A DNA stretch of 64,000 nucleotides from VAZQ01 sp963739175 (GCA_963739175.1 CAVTZH010000008.1:186001-250000), one strand, 5' to 3'. Counted from the first letter of the stretch, positions 1 to 9,081 are shown. Notes: a model not told the origin generated them from the sequence alone. A program made the numbers and translations.

Positions 1-57
1 ACGGAACACGTTGAGGGCGTTGAGCTGGTCCGACAGGAAGGAAAGCCAATAGAGCAT
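1..57 (-). CDS. mraY: Phospho-N-acetylmuramoyl-pentapeptide transferase, N-terminal fragment
   Basis: Only the first 19 codons lie in the window; the gene runs off the left edge. The peptide starts MLYWLSFLSDQLNALNVFR, which matches the conserved N-terminus of MraY, the inner-membrane enzyme that makes lipid I from UDP-MurNAc-pentapeptide and undecaprenyl phosphate. It lies 17 bp downstream of the murF stop on the same strand, the usual dcw order murE-murF-mraY. Identification rests on this short match plus gene order. Confidence 0.85.
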   Translation of the reverse strand, partial: MLYWLSFLSDQLNALNVFR

Positions 58-74
58 CAGTCAGCCTTAATGGA

Positions 75-1515
75 TCAGCCTTGGCTCGGCGCCGCGAGCG
101 CGTTGCGGGAGTAGCTTTTTTCCAGCGCCTTGACGATAGGACCCATCCGCGACCCGAGCGATCCCTTGATCATGATGGCGTCGCCGGGACGGATGGCGGC
201 CAGCACCTGTGGTTCGAGCGCGGCCGAGGTCTCCGCATACGCCCCCCGGCGCTCGGAGGGAAGAGCCTCCCACAGCGAATGCATGAGCGGGCCGCAGCAG
301 AAGACGAGGTCGATGCCCTGCGCTACCACCGGCTCGACCAGGCCGCGATGCAGCTCGGCGCCGCTCGGCCCGAGCTCCAGCATGTCGCCGAGCACGGCGA
401 TGCGGCGGCCCTGCGCCGCGACGTCGGCCTGCCCCAGCAGCGCGATCGCCGCCTGCATCGAGGCCGGATTGCCGTTGTAGCTCTCGTCGATCAGGAGCGC
501 GCGGCCGCCGGGAAGCTCAAGCTCGCTGCGCGCGCCGCGGCCGGTCGGCGGCGCAAGCCCCGCGAGCGCCAGCGCCGCGAGCGCCAGGTCGGCGCCCGCG
601 AGCGAGGCCGCGGCCAGCACCGCCAGCGAATTCATCACGACATGACGGCCGGGCGCGCCGAGCTTGTAGGTGACGTTGGCGCCGAGGATGCGGGCCTGCA
701 CCGTCGAGCAGTCGGCATGCAGCGACGACGTGATCAGCCGCGCGTCGGCCTTGGCGTGCTCGCCGAACGAGACGACGCGCGCGCCGACACTTTCGGCGGC
801 GCGGGCGAGCCGCTGATATTGCGGGATGTCGCGATTGATCACCGCCGCGCCGCCTTTGACGAGGCCGCGGAAGATTTCCGCCTTGGCGTCGGCAATCGCC
901 TCGATCGAGCCGAGATATTCGAGATGCACCGGCGCGATGGTGGTGACGATGGCGACATGCGGCTGGACCAGCTGCGACAGCGGTTCGATCTCGCCGGCGT
1001 GGTTCATGCCCATCTCGAACACGGCGAAGCGTGCGCTCGCAGGGCAGCGCGCCAGCGACAGCGGCACGCCCCAGTGGTTGTTGTAGGAGGCGACCGACGC
1101 GTGCGTCTCGCCCGAGGGCGTCAGCGCCAGCCGCAACGCTTCCTTGGTGCCGGTCTTGCCGACCGAGCCGGTGACGCCGATCACCTTGGCCTCCGACCGC
1201 GCGCGCGAGGCGCGTGCGAGAGCGCGCAGGCCTTCGAGCACGTCACCCGGCACGACCAGCAGCGGCGCATCCTTCGGGAACGCGGCGCGCCTCTCGCGCC
1301 GAGACGACCGCAAGGCCGGCGCCGTTGGCGAGCGCTGCGGCGACGAAGTCATGGCCATCGCGGGCATCGCCCTGGATCGCGAAGAAGGCTTCGCCGCGTC
1401 CGATGCTGCGGCTGTCGATGGAGATGCCGGAAACCGAAGCCGGCAGCGCGCCGCTGCGCTCAGCCTGCATGGCCTGCGCCATCGCATCGACGGTCCAGAG
1501 CGGAGCACTGCTCAT
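75..1515 (-). CDS. murF: UDP-N-acetylmuramoyl-tripeptide--D-alanyl-D-alanine ligase MurF (frameshifted in this sequence)
   Basis: MurF adds D-Ala-D-Ala to UDP-MurNAc-tripeptide in the cytoplasm. The N-terminal part (start MSSAPLWTVDAMAQAMQ, ATG at 1515) and the remainder (P-loop GVTGSVGKTGTKEA, then NNHWGVPLSLAR and EMGMNHAGEI) lie in different frames. They join near 1285-1300, where the text ...GLAVVSARE continues as RRAAFPKDAPLLVV after removal of one base. The corrected protein is about 479 residues, normal for MurF. The start overlaps the murE stop (ATGA), so the two are translationally coupled. The gene is essential and single-copy in relatives, so a one-base insertion error in the sequence is more likely than a dead gene; no slippery heptamer was seen. 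Confidence 0.9.
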
Positions 1516-2966
1516 GCCGGATTCCCCTGCAGCGCGGCAGCGACGGCCTCGTGGTCGCTGAACGGCAATGTCTGGTTGCCGACAATCTGGCCGGTTTCGT
1601 GACCCTTGCCGGCAATCAACAGCACGTCGCCCTTGCGCAGCTCGGCGATGCTGCGGGCAATGGCCTCGCCACGGTCGCCGATTTCGATGGCGCCGGGCGC
1701 GGATTTGAGGATTTGCGCGCGGATGTCGGCCGGCTGCTCGCTGCGGGGATTGTCGTCGGTCACGATGACGCGGTCGGCCTTCTCGGCGGCGATGGCGCCC
1801 ATCATCGGGCGCTTGCCGGCATCGCGGTCGCCGCCGCAGCCGAACACGACGACGAGCTGCCGCGACGCATAAGGCCGCAGCGCCTCCAGCGCCTTGGCGA
1901 GCGCGTCCGGCTTGTGGGCGTAGTCGACGAAGATCGGCGCGCCGTCGCGCTCGCCGGCGAGATCGAGCCGGCCTTTGGCGCCCTTGAGCGCCTCGAGCGC
2001 GGCAAACACCGCGCGCGGCTCGCTCTCGGTCGCGATCGCAAGGCCGGCGGCGGTGAGCGCGTTCTCGACCTGGAAGCCGCCGACCAGTGGCAGCCGCACG
2101 GTGTAGTCGGTGCCGGCATAAGTGACTTTCAGCACCTGCGCAAAGCCGTCGATCACGCTGTCGTTGAGGCGGATGCCCTCCCCGCGCCGGCCGACGGTCA
2201 GCAGCCGCAGCCGGCGCTGCTTCGCCGTGGCGATCACCTGGTCGGCATGCTCGTGATCGGCGACGATCACGGCGGCGCCGCGCGGTTGCACCAGATCGCT
2301 GAACAGCCGCAGCTTGGCGGCGAGGTAAGCTTCGAGCGTCGGATGATAATCGAGATGATCGCGGCTGATATTGGTGAATGCGCCGGCGGCGATGCGCACG
2401 CCGTCGAGCCGAAACTGATCGAGACCGTGCGAGGACGCCTCCAGTACCAGATGCGTGACGTCGTCGCCGGCGAGCTCGTCGAGCGAGCGATGCAGTTCGA
2501 CCGGATCGGGCGTGGTCAGCGAGCCGTAGACCTCGCGTCCGGGCGCAACGAGCCCGATGGTGCCGATGCTGGCCGCCGCCTCGCCAGTTGCTTCCCAGAT
2601 CTGGCGCGTAAACGCCGCGACCGAGGTCTTGCCGCTGGTACCGGTAACGGCGGCGATGGTGTCGGGCTGGTGCTTGAACAGGCGCGCAGCGGCAATGGCG
2701 AGCGCGCGGCGCGCATTGCCGACGCGCACGAAGGCGACGCCGTCGGGCAGCGGCACCGGCGGCACCTTCTCCGCCATGATCGCGACCGCGCCGGCATCGA
2801 CGGCGTTCTTCACGAATTTGAGACCGTCGTCCTTGGTGCCGGACACGGCGACGAACAGGCCTTTCGGCTCCACCTTGCGGCTGTCGGCGGCGATGGCGCG
2901 CACGTCGAGATCGGCGAACCGCGCGTCGCTGAGGGCATCGACGGTGAGGAGCTTGGCGAGTTTCAT
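1512..2966 (-). CDS. murE: UDP-N-acetylmuramoyl-tripeptide synthetase (meso-diaminopimelate adding) MurE
   Basis: 484 residues, normal length. MurE ligates meso-diaminopimelate to UDP-MurNAc-L-Ala-D-Glu. The ATP-binding loop VTGTSGKTS is near residue 110. The motif DNPRSEQP near residue 405 is the DNPR signature of the meso-DAP-specific enzymes, and DYAHKPDAL near residue 345 is the conserved Mur ligase segment. The start MKLAKLLT is taken at 2966. The 3' end overlaps murF by the ATGA junction. Unlike the other dcw junctions here, the gap to ftsI upstream is wide (189 bp) and filled with palindromic repeats, so murE-murF-mraY may have its own promoter or depend on read-through of the repeat. 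Confidence 0.96.
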   Translation of the reverse strand: MKLAKLLTVDALSDARFADLDVRAIAADSRKVEPKGLFVAVSGTKDDGLKFVKNAVDAGAVAIMAEKVPPVPLPDGVAFVRVGNARRALAIAAARLFKHQPDTIAAVTGTSGKTSVAAFTRQIWEATGEAAASIGTIGLVAPGREVYGSLTTPDPVELHRSLDELAGDDVTHLVLEASSHGLDQFRLDGVRIAAGAFTNISRDHLDYHPTLEAYLAAKLRLFSDLVQPRGAAVIVADHEHADQVIATAKQRRLRLLTVGRRGEGIRLNDSVIDGFAQVLKVTYAGTDYTVRLPLVGGFQVENALTAAGLAIATESEPRAVFAALEALKGAKGRLDLAGERDGAPIFVDYAHKPDALAKALEALRPYASRQLVVVFGCGGDRDAGKRPMMGAIAAEKADRVIVTDDNPRSEQPADIRAQILKSAPGAIEIGDRGEAIARSIAELRKGDVLLIAGKGHETGQIVGNQTLPFSDHEAVAAALQGNPA

Positions 2967-3000
2967 GTCTTCCGACCGGTGGCGGCGCGACTATATCGCA

Positions 3001-3140
3001 CGTCATGCCCGGCCATAGCCCGTCAAAGACGGGCGTAAACGCCCTGATGGCCGGGCATCCACGTCTTTTTTTGGGGGTCTGGAAGGACGGCGTGGATGGC
3101 CGAAACAAAAGGGCGTTCACGCCCGTCTTCGACCGGCTAC
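3001..3140. repeat. Composite palindromic repeat between murE and ftsI, two 38-bp-type cores inside an outer repeat
   Basis: An outer element reads CGTCATGCCCGG ... CCGGGCATCCACGTCTT on the left and ...GTGGATGGCCG on the right. The loop of its left hairpin is replaced by a 38-bp core (3013-3050) that starts CCATAGCCCGTC and ends GCCCTGATGG. A second, degenerate core in the opposite orientation sits at about 3106-3139. The same outer element at 28056-28090 has the short loop CCTTGTG instead, showing the empty form. It splits the dcw operon between ftsI and murE. Confidence 0.85.
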
Positions 3141-3155
3141 GCGCCACCAGGACGC

Positions 3156-4907
3156 CTAGCGGCGCGCGCTCGCCAGGATCAGCTTCTCGGCGGGCGGCAG
3201 GTCGAAGCGCGGGGTGATGGCGAGGAGCGGCGCGATGCGCGCGATGATCAGCCCCGCCGTCGGCGCCGCGTTCCAGCCCGAGGTGGCGTAGCCGTTGGTC
3301 TCCGGGATCACCTGCGGCTCGTCGAGCATCACCAGCAGGAGATAGCGCGGCTGGTCGGCCGGGAACACGGCGGTGAAGGTGTTGAGCAGCTTGTTCCTGA
3401 CGTAGCGGCCGTTGACGACCTTCTCCGAGGTCCCGGTCTTGCCGCCGACGTAGAAGCCGTCGACGTCGGCGCGCTTGGCGGTGCCCTTCTCGGCATTGAG
3501 CCGCATCAGGTAGCGCATCTTCTCGCTGGTGTCGGGCTTGAGCACGCGGGTCGCGACCTGCATCGCCTCTTCTTCCGTGCGCTTGCGGAAAGTCGGCGGG
3601 ATCAGGAGGCCGCCGTTCACCAGCGCGGCATTGGCCATCATCGCCTGCAACGGCGCAACCGAGAGCCCGTGACCGAAGGCAATGGTGACGGTGTTGATCT
3701 CCTGCCAGCGGCGCGGGACGATCGGCTCGGCGCTTTCAGGCAGCTCGGTGCGCAGCCGGTCGAGCTGGCCGAGCCGGCGCAGGAACTGCTTGTGGTGCTC
3801 GACGCCGAGCGCCAGCGCCATGCGGGCGGTGCCGATGTTCGACGAATAGGTGAACACCTCCGGCATCGAGAGCATGCGGTTCTGCCCGCGATAGTCGTGA
3901 ATCGTGTGCTTGCCGTATTGCAGCGAGCCGCGCGCATCGAACATTGAGTTGATATTCATCCGCCCGGAGTCGAGCGCCATCGCCAGCGTCAGCGCCTTGA
4001 AGGTCGAGCCCATCTCGAACACGCCGGTGGTGAGCCGGTTGATGCGGGTCGGATCGAGCGCCTCGCGCGGATTATTGGGGTCGTAGTCGGGCACCGACAC
4101 CATCGAGACGATCTCGCCGGTGCGCGCATCGAGCACCAGGCCGGCCGCCGCCAGCGCCTTGTATTTGGCGCGCGCCTTCACCAGCTCGTCGCGTATTGCG
4201 TGCTGCACGCGCATGTCGACGGCTAGCTCGATGGGCTGCTGATGGCGGTCGCGCGCGAGGCCGGCGAGATGCAGGTCGGCGAGCCCGCGGCTGTCGAGCC
4301 ATTTCTCGATGCCGGCGATGCCCTGGTTGTCGACGTTGACGTGGCCGAGCAGGTGCGAGAGCAGCGGGCCCGAGGGATAGACCCGCTTGTTCTCGTGCAT
4401 GAAGCCGATGCCCGGCAGACCGAGACGATGGATCTCCTGGCGCTGCCTGGGCGTGATCTCGCGCCGCAGCCACGCGAAGCGCCGCCGCGAGGACAGACGC
4501 TCGCGCACCTCGGCGGTGTCGAGATCGGGGATCACGGTGGCAAGGAGCTCGACCGCCTCGTCCTTGTCGATGATGCGATGCGGCTCCGCGAACAGCGACG
4601 GCGTTCGCACGTCGGTCGCGAGGATCTCGCCGTTGCGGTCGAGGATGTCGGGGCGCGCGGTCGCCACCGCATCGGCCGCGTAGGAGCGCCGCACCGTGGT
4701 GTTGTCGGTCGCGGCATACATCACCAGCCGCCCGGCGATGACGGCGTAGCAGAGCGCGAACGCAACGATGGCGAGCCCGATGCGGGCACGCGCCTTCACC
4801 GCGCGATCGACGGATTTCCCGTAGAGCAGCGTACGCACGAGGCGGCGGCGCCAGGGCTCCTGAGCGACGCGCTCCTTTGCAGATGTCGGCGCAGCGGCTG
4901 ATTGCAT
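3156..4907 (-). CDS. ftsI: Peptidoglycan D,D-transpeptidase FtsI (PBP3)
   Basis: 583 residues. FtsI is the septal transpeptidase that crosslinks peptidoglycan at the division site. There is one N-terminal membrane segment at about residues 42-63 (GLAIVAFALCYAVIAG) with a short cytoplasmic tail. The class B penicillin-binding motifs are in order: SxxK as GSTFK near residue 303, SxN as YSSN near 354, and KTG as GGKTGTSEK near 489. The ATG at 4907 follows an AGAGG Shine-Dalgarno sequence lying in the 3' end of ftsL, only 3 bp after the ftsL stop, so it is co-translated with the cluster. Confidence 0.96.
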   Translation of the reverse strand: MQSAAAPTSAKERVAQEPWRRRLVRTLLYGKSVDRAVKARARIGLAIVAFALCYAVIAGRLVMYAATDNTTVRRSYAADAVATARPDILDRNGEILATDVRTPSLFAEPHRIIDKDEAVELLATVIPDLDTAEVRERLSSRRRFAWLRREITPRQRQEIHRLGLPGIGFMHENKRVYPSGPLLSHLLGHVNVDNQGIAGIEKWLDSRGLADLHLAGLARDRHQQPIELAVDMRVQHAIRDELVKARAKYKALAAAGLVLDARTGEIVSMVSVPDYDPNNPREALDPTRINRLTTGVFEMGSTFKALTLAMALDSGRMNINSMFDARGSLQYGKHTIHDYRGQNRMLSMPEVFTYSSNIGTARMALALGVEHHKQFLRRLGQLDRLRTELPESAEPIVPRRWQEINTVTIAFGHGLSVAPLQAMMANAALVNGGLLIPPTFRKRTEEEAMQVATRVLKPDTSEKMRYLMRLNAEKGTAKRADVDGFYVGGKTGTSEKVVNGRYVRNKLLNTFTAVFPADQPRYLLLVMLDEPQVIPETNGYATSGWNAAPTAGLIIARIAPLLAITPRFDLPPAEKLILASARR

Positions 4908-4910
4908 GGC

Positions 4911-5303
4911 CTACCTCTTGGCGCGCGCAGCGGTGGGAATGCTCGCGGTCGGGACCTCGGTCACGTCAGGATTTTCGAGCAGCGATCCGATCGGGTCGGC
5001 GGCATCCGGCGGCACCAGATCCGGCGGCCGTTCCGGCAGATTGCGCAGGGTGTCGAACTGCCGCGGATCGATCGGACGCAGCGTGGTGAGGTGGCGCTTC
5101 GCGAGTTCCTGGATGCGGGCCGGGGTCTCGAGCTTCGACCACTCGGCGCGCAGCGAGGCGATGGCGTCCTGCTCCTGCCGGATCTCCATGCGGACCTTGG
5201 CGATGTGCTCCGCCTGCCGCGTGGAATCGAACTTGATCTTGTAGACATAGGCCGCCGCCGACACGAGCGCAGCGATGACGAGCATGTTGAGGAGCCGCAT
5301 CAT
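4911..5303 (-). CDS. ftsL: Cell division protein FtsL
   Basis: 130 residues. FtsL is a small bitopic division protein that bridges the FtsQB complex and FtsWI. A membrane segment lies at residues 5-22 (LNMLVIAALVSAAAYVYK), followed by a heptad-rich coiled coil at about 30-70 (QAEHIAKVRMEIRQEQDAI) and a Pro-rich tail. It lies between rsmH and ftsI, the standard dcw position. The start MMRLL overlaps the rsmH stop (ATGATGA). FtsL is poorly conserved in sequence; the call rests on topology, size and position. Confidence 0.92.
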   Translation of the reverse strand: MMRLLNMLVIAALVSAAAYVYKIKFDSTRQAEHIAKVRMEIRQEQDAIASLRAEWSKLETPARIQELAKRHLTTLRPIDPRQFDTLRNLPERPPDLVPPDAADPIGSLLENPDVTEVPTASIPTAARAKR

Positions 5304-6346
5304 GATTGACGCCTCCCGGTCATGACCTCGGCGAGTGACGGCAGCCGCGGCAGCAGACCGTCGGGAATGTCCGGGCCGGCCGGCGCATCGGTGCGCTCGG
5401 CGGCGCGTAGCTTCGCCGAACGCGCGCGCGGATTGGCGGCGGTCTCTTTGTCGTCAGCCGTAACCGGCCGGCCGGTGAGGATGCGGAAGCTCGGCGGCGC
5501 CTGCACCGCCTCGGGCGCATGCCGCGAGCCCGCGCTGCGGCGGCCGCGCGCGGTCAGGAACGACTTGACGATGCGGTCCTCGAGCGAATGGAACGACACG
5601 ACCACGAGCCGCCCACCCGGACGCAACACCCGCTCGGCGGCTTCCAGCGCGGCGGCAAGCTCGGTGAGCTCTTCATTGACGAAGATGCGCAGCGCCTGGA
5701 ACGTGCGGGTCGCCGGATGGATCTGGCCGGGCCGCGCATGCACGACGCGGCCGACGATGTCGGCGAGCGCGCCAGTCGTCTCGATCGGCGCTTCGTCGCG
5801 CGCGCGAACGATGGCGCGGGCGACGGCACGGGCATGCCGCTCTTCGCCCAGGGTCGCAATGATGTGGCTGAGATCGCGCTCGCTCGCGCGCCTGACCACG
5901 TCGGCGGCGCTCGGCCCGGCGCCGCCCATGCGCATGTCGAGCGGACCGTCGAGCCGGAACGAGAAGCCGCGCGCCGCCTCGTCGAGCTGCATCGACGACA
6001 CGCCGACGTCGAGCACGACGCCGTCGACCGCGTCGTAGCCGCACGAGCGCGCCACGCCTTCGAGATTGGAGAAGCGGTCCTCGACCAGGACCAGGCGCCC
6101 TTCCGCCCGCGACACCAAGTCGAAGCCGGCGGCAACCGCGCGCTGATCGCGGTCGATGCCGATGACGTTGCAGTTGGCGGCAGCAAGGATTGCAGCGCTA
6201 TAGCCGCCGGCGCCGAAGGTCGCGTCGATATAGACGCCGCCGTCGCGGACGTTGAGGAAGTCGACCGCGGGGCCGCCGAGCACAGGAATGTGGCGGGCCA
6301 GTCCGCCATCGGCAGCCGGTTGCCCGCCGCCGCGGCCCGCCATCAT
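5300..6346 (-). CDS. rsmH: 16S rRNA (cytosine(1402)-N4)-methyltransferase RsmH (MraW)
   Basis: 348 residues, normal length. RsmH methylates N4 of C1402 in 16S rRNA using SAM. The N-terminus has HIPVLGGPAVDFL and the SAM-binding signature YIDATFGAGGYS near residue 43; further conserved blocks are GVVLDVGVSSMQLDEAARGF, TRTFQALRIFVNEEL and VVVSFHSLEDRIVK. The start is taken at 6346, where ATG overlaps the mraZ stop (ATGATG); the frame stays open further upstream but that part is antisense to nothing conserved and overlaps mraZ. The stop overlaps the ftsL start. Confidence 0.97.
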   Translation of the reverse strand: MMAGRGGGQPAADGGLARHIPVLGGPAVDFLNVRDGGVYIDATFGAGGYSAAILAAANCNVIGIDRDQRAVAAGFDLVSRAEGRLVLVEDRFSNLEGVARSCGYDAVDGVVLDVGVSSMQLDEAARGFSFRLDGPLDMRMGGAGPSAADVVRRASERDLSHIIATLGEERHARAVARAIVRARDEAPIETTGALADIVGRVVHARPGQIHPATRTFQALRIFVNEELTELAAALEAAERVLRPGGRLVVVSFHSLEDRIVKSFLTARGRRSAGSRHAPEAVQAPPSFRILTGRPVTADDKETAANPRARSAKLRAAERTDAPAGPDIPDGLLPRLPSLAEVMTGRRQS

Positions 6347-6822
6347 TCCCGCGCTCCGTGCGGACCTTCCGCCGCTCCCTGGGTGCCGAGCCGCTTCTTC
6401 AGCGCGCGGACCTTCTCGGTGGCCTCCGCGAGTTCCGCGCGGAAGCGACCCGGCTCCCAGATCTGAAACTTGTGACCGTGGCCCGCGAACGCGACTTCGT
6501 CCGCGATGCACGCATGCGATTTCAACGGCTCGGTCAGGACCACCCTGCCCTCGCCGTCGACTTTCAGAATTTCGCTGGTTGAGTAGAGCGTCGCCGAGAA
6601 CTGCTCGCGCTCCTCCGAATAGGGCGCGAAGCGTTCGATCAGCGTCTCGATCTCCTTCAGCAGCGCATTGCCGCCGGCATCGAGCGCCGGCCGGTCGAGC
6701 GCCGGATAGCAGTAGAGTCCGTCGAAGCCATCGCGCGCGAGCACGGCGCGGAACGGCGCCGGGATCGACACCCGGCCCTTCGCATCGAGCCGCAGCGTGT
6801 AATGGGAGACAAAGCGGTCCAT
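6343..6822 (-). CDS. mraZ: Transcriptional regulator / nucleoid protein MraZ
   Basis: 159 residues, first gene of the dcw cluster. MraZ is an AbrB/SpoVT-fold DNA-binding protein that represses its own dcw operon in Escherichia coli. Two MraZ half-domains are visible, each with the DxKGRVSIP-like signature: LDAKGRVSIPAPFR near residue 12 and VDGEGRVVLTEPL near residue 88. It overlaps rsmH by the ATGA-type junction. A block of 10-bp-spaced repeats 65-108 bp upstream is the probable autoregulatory site. Confidence 0.96.
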   Translation of the reverse strand: MDRFVSHYTLRLDAKGRVSIPAPFRAVLARDGFDGLYCYPALDRPALDAGGNALLKEIETLIERFAPYSEEREQFSATLYSTSEILKVDGEGRVVLTEPLKSHACIADEVAFAGHGHKFQIWEPGRFRAELAEATEKVRALKKRLGTQGAAEGPHGARE

Positions 6823-6886
6823 AACGCCCCTTGCTCAGCCCGCTGCTTCGCCCATGCCAGGCGGGGTCGAAAGCCTCGCCTGAATA

Positions 6887-6930
6887 TGGGATACTATGGG
6901 CTATCATGGGATCATTTGGGCGTCAATGGA
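6887..6930. promoter_or_regulatory. MraZ-type operator: four TGGG repeats at exact 10-bp spacing
   Basis: TGGG occurs at 6887-6890, 6897-6900, 6907-6910 and 6917-6920, and a fifth imperfect copy TGGA at 6927-6930. In Escherichia coli MraZ binds TGGGN direct repeats separated by 5 nt, which gives the same 10-bp period. Here TGGG reads on the plus strand while mraZ is on the minus strand, so in the mraZ sense the repeats are CCCA. The site lies 65-108 bp upstream of the mraZ ATG, where it would overlap a promoter. Binding is inferred from the family. Confidence 0.75.
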
Positions 6931-7185
6931 ACCAGGGGCCGCGGCGGGTCCCCTCGCCGGGCTTTCTCAACCGCTTATTAACGACGCTCGCTCTTAAGGA
7001 ATGGTTGAGGTTTGGGCGGCAGCCCCTGCCGCGATCGGCAGGAAACGCCCGTGCCGGTCCAGCAACCCAGCTCAGGCAATCCTGATACATTACGAAAATG
7101 GAAATTGCCGACCGGCAAACGGGATGGTTGAATTGCCCATATTGGGGGGAGTGGCGTTTTTCAGAAACGGTTGCGGAGGTTCGCT
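6931..7185. other. Intergenic region between dcw operon and exported protein gene
   Basis: No gene is supported here. With the MraZ repeats it makes a 363-bp divergent promoter region. TTAA motifs occur near 6977 and 6992 but their spacing does not fit a CtrA box. No clear sigma-70 promoter could be assigned by eye. Confidence 0.4.
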
Positions 7186-8211
7186 ATGCGTGGCCGCGCG
7201 CATTTTGGTGCGTTTGCGTTCGTTGCAGCTTTAATCGCGTCATCGGCTGAAATTGCTGAAGCCCAGACGTTGCGAACATTCACGGTTGGACACTGGAACG
7301 CCGGGGCGTACGGCAAGGACGGACGCTTCTCGTACTGTGCGGCCGCAGGGACCTACAAATCCGGAATCACAATGCGGTTCGCCATCGATCGACAGTATCG
7401 ATGGAGTGTTGGGTTCATGCATCGCGACTGGACCATGCCCCGGGGCATGGAATTCGACGTCGCTCTCGAAATCGATGACGGGCAGCCGATCTACGTGCGC
7501 GCCCGTGCTGTTGACGCTACGCGAGCATTGATGCAGCTCGCGGACAGCGTGGCGTTGTTCGACCGATTTCGCCGCGGCCGTGTTTTGAGGGTCTCGACCC
7601 GCAGCCACATGTTTTCCCTCGAACTGGAAAGCAGTTCGGCGATGCTGGCGCAGCTACACGATTGTGTGCGGCGCTACACCCAGCCCGTCAACGTTGCCAA
7701 CCCGTTCGACGGGAAGCGGCGTGCAACGTCAAACCCCCGGGAAGCGATAGAAAACCCTGCCCTTCAGGCGGAAGCCGCGGTGCTGCTCGCCAATGTCATG
7801 GCTGCGGCCAATGTCAGCGGCTATGCGATGGGCTCTCCCGAGGAAGCCGCGAAAATGGGGGCGCACGCCTTCTGGACTGGGCCGTCCGTTGTTGGGTCGC
7901 TGTTGATCATCCCCGTGCGGCGCGTGGACGATCCTGAAATTCCCGGGCTCGTGACTGGGATCAACGCGATGGGATGCAAGGGGGCATTTATGTCAGGCTC
8001 GATCCCGTCGGACGGCGCGCGCGAAGTGCGCGTGACCACGACCTGCCAGCCATCTGGCCAGCCCCTGTCGACCACCTACTATTTCGGAATTCCGCGGCCA
8101 CGAGGCGGACTCTATCTCTTTGCAACGAGGACGAGGCAGGACGGCAACCGCGAGGACGCCGAACGCGCTGACGAGATGATCCGCCAGGCAACATATCGAA
8201 CCGTCAACTAA
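7186..8211 (+). CDS. Exported protein of unknown function
   Basis: 341 residues from the ATG at 7186, chosen because GGAGG lies 6 nt upstream. A Sec signal peptide (FGAFAFVAALIASSAEIAEAQT) ends with an AQA-like site near residue 25. The mature part has no family I recognise. It contains an N-terminal region with paired Cys (SYCAAA and LHDC) and a C-terminal region with Cys at MGCKG and TTCQP, so disulphides in the periplasm are plausible. The second half (GINAMGCKGAFMSGSIPSDG) looks like a compact beta domain. It is monocistronic: a strong terminator follows the stop within 55 bp. Codon use is like its neighbours. Confidence 0.8.
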   Translation: MRGRAHFGAFAFVAALIASSAEIAEAQTLRTFTVGHWNAGAYGKDGRFSYCAAAGTYKSGITMRFAIDRQYRWSVGFMHRDWTMPRGMEFDVALEIDDGQPIYVRARAVDATRALMQLADSVALFDRFRRGRVLRVSTRSHMFSLELESSSAMLAQLHDCVRRYTQPVNVANPFDGKRRATSNPREAIENPALQAEAAVLLANVMAAANVSGYAMGSPEEAAKMGAHAFWTGPSVVGSLLIIPVRRVDDPEIPGLVTGINAMGCKGAFMSGSIPSDGAREVRVTTTCQPSGQPLSTTYYFGIPRPRGGLYLFATRTRQDGNREDAERADEMIRQATYRTVN

Positions 8212-8233
8212 TGACCTGCGGTTAGCTGCGGTG

Positions 8234-8264
8234 CACACGCCGGTTCCGCCGGCGTGTTTTTTTT
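8234..8264 (+). terminator. Rho-independent terminator
   Basis: Stem ACACGCCGG / CCGGCGTGT around a short TTCCG loop, followed by eight T residues. It lies 22 bp after the stop of the exported protein gene. Confidence 0.9.
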
Positions 8265-8465
8265 GTTGAGTTCGCGGTGCGGTTCTTAGAACACGCCGCT
8301 ATCGCGTTTGACTATTGGTTCCACGCCGCGCCGTAAATTGTGCGGAAAAATTGGCGGAACACGTCGACAAGGCCCCGCGTTGTTTCGTTACAGGAGGCGT
8401 CGTTCGCCGATGCCTCCGATGCAACGTGTCTCACAACAACAGTCAATTGGAAATTGGAGGCCTAA

Positions 8466-8987
8466 ATGCTCAAGAGACTCATGATGACCACCGCCGCCGC
8501 GGCGCTGGTGGTTGGCTCTGCCGTGGCGCAGACGCCGGCACCGGATGCACCCAAGGCGCCGCCTGTGGCGCAGAAATCCGAGCCGATGGCTCCGGGCGCG
8601 CAGCAGGGTTCACGGCAATTCGTGACCCAGCAGTCGAGCGACCAGTGGCTCGCCACCAAGTTCAAGGGCACCGACGTTATCGGCTCGAACAACGAGAAGA
8701 TCGGTGACGTAAGTGACTTGCTGATGGATCAGAACGGCCGGATCGTCGCCTACATCGTCGGCGTCGGCGGCTTCCTCGGCATCGGCCAGAAGGACGTTGC
8801 GCTCGCCCCGGCGGCGTTCCAGGTGCAGCCGGCCAGCGACCGCGAGGCGCTCAAGCTCAAGCTGGCGATGACCCGCGACGAGCTCAAGAACGCGCCCGAG
8901 TTCAAGGCCGCGGCGTCACGTCCGGCGCCGACGACCGGCCAGGCGCCGCCGCGTGACCGCGCTCCGGCCACCCCGCCGGCCCGCTAA
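8466..8987 (+). CDS. Exported PRC-barrel domain protein
   Basis: 173 residues. A signal peptide (MMTTAAAALVVGSAVAQ) is cut near residue 22. A low-complexity Pro/Ala linker is followed by a PRC-barrel domain at about residues 60-120 (KFKGTDVIGSNNEKIGDVSD, then DQNGRIVAYIVGVGGFLGIG) and a Pro-rich tail. PRC-barrels are small beta-barrels found in photosynthetic reaction centre H subunits and in RimM; exported stand-alone forms are common in Rhizobiales and often linked to stress, but the function is not known. The ATG at 8466 has GGAGG 7 nt upstream. Its own terminator follows. Confidence 0.88.
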   Translation: MLKRLMMTTAAAALVVGSAVAQTPAPDAPKAPPVAQKSEPMAPGAQQGSRQFVTQQSSDQWLATKFKGTDVIGSNNEKIGDVSDLLMDQNGRIVAYIVGVGGFLGIGQKDVALAPAAFQVQPASDREALKLKLAMTRDELKNAPEFKAAASRPAPTTGQAPPRDRAPATPPAR

Positions 8988-9035
8988 CGACGGCGAATGA
9001 GTAGTGGGGGCGCGCATTCAACGTCCCCAAAGAGT

Positions 9036-9081
9036 GGCCGTCCGGATCGGCTTTCGAGCGATCCGGACGGCCTTCTTTTTT
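9036..9081 (+). terminator. Rho-independent terminator
   Basis: Stem GGCCGTCCGGATCG / CGATCCGGACGGCC with loop GCTTTCGAG, followed by TTCTTTTTT. It lies about 50 bp past the PRC-barrel gene. Confidence 0.92.

Noticed and set aside
1285..1300. Programmed frameshift in murF
   Set aside because: No slippery heptamer, stop or stimulating structure placed as needed; a sequence error explains it better.
81..3038. A 985-codon open frame on the plus strand opposite murF-murE
   Set aside because: It is antisense to two clear conserved genes, Arg/His-rich and without any recognisable domain; it results from high GC.
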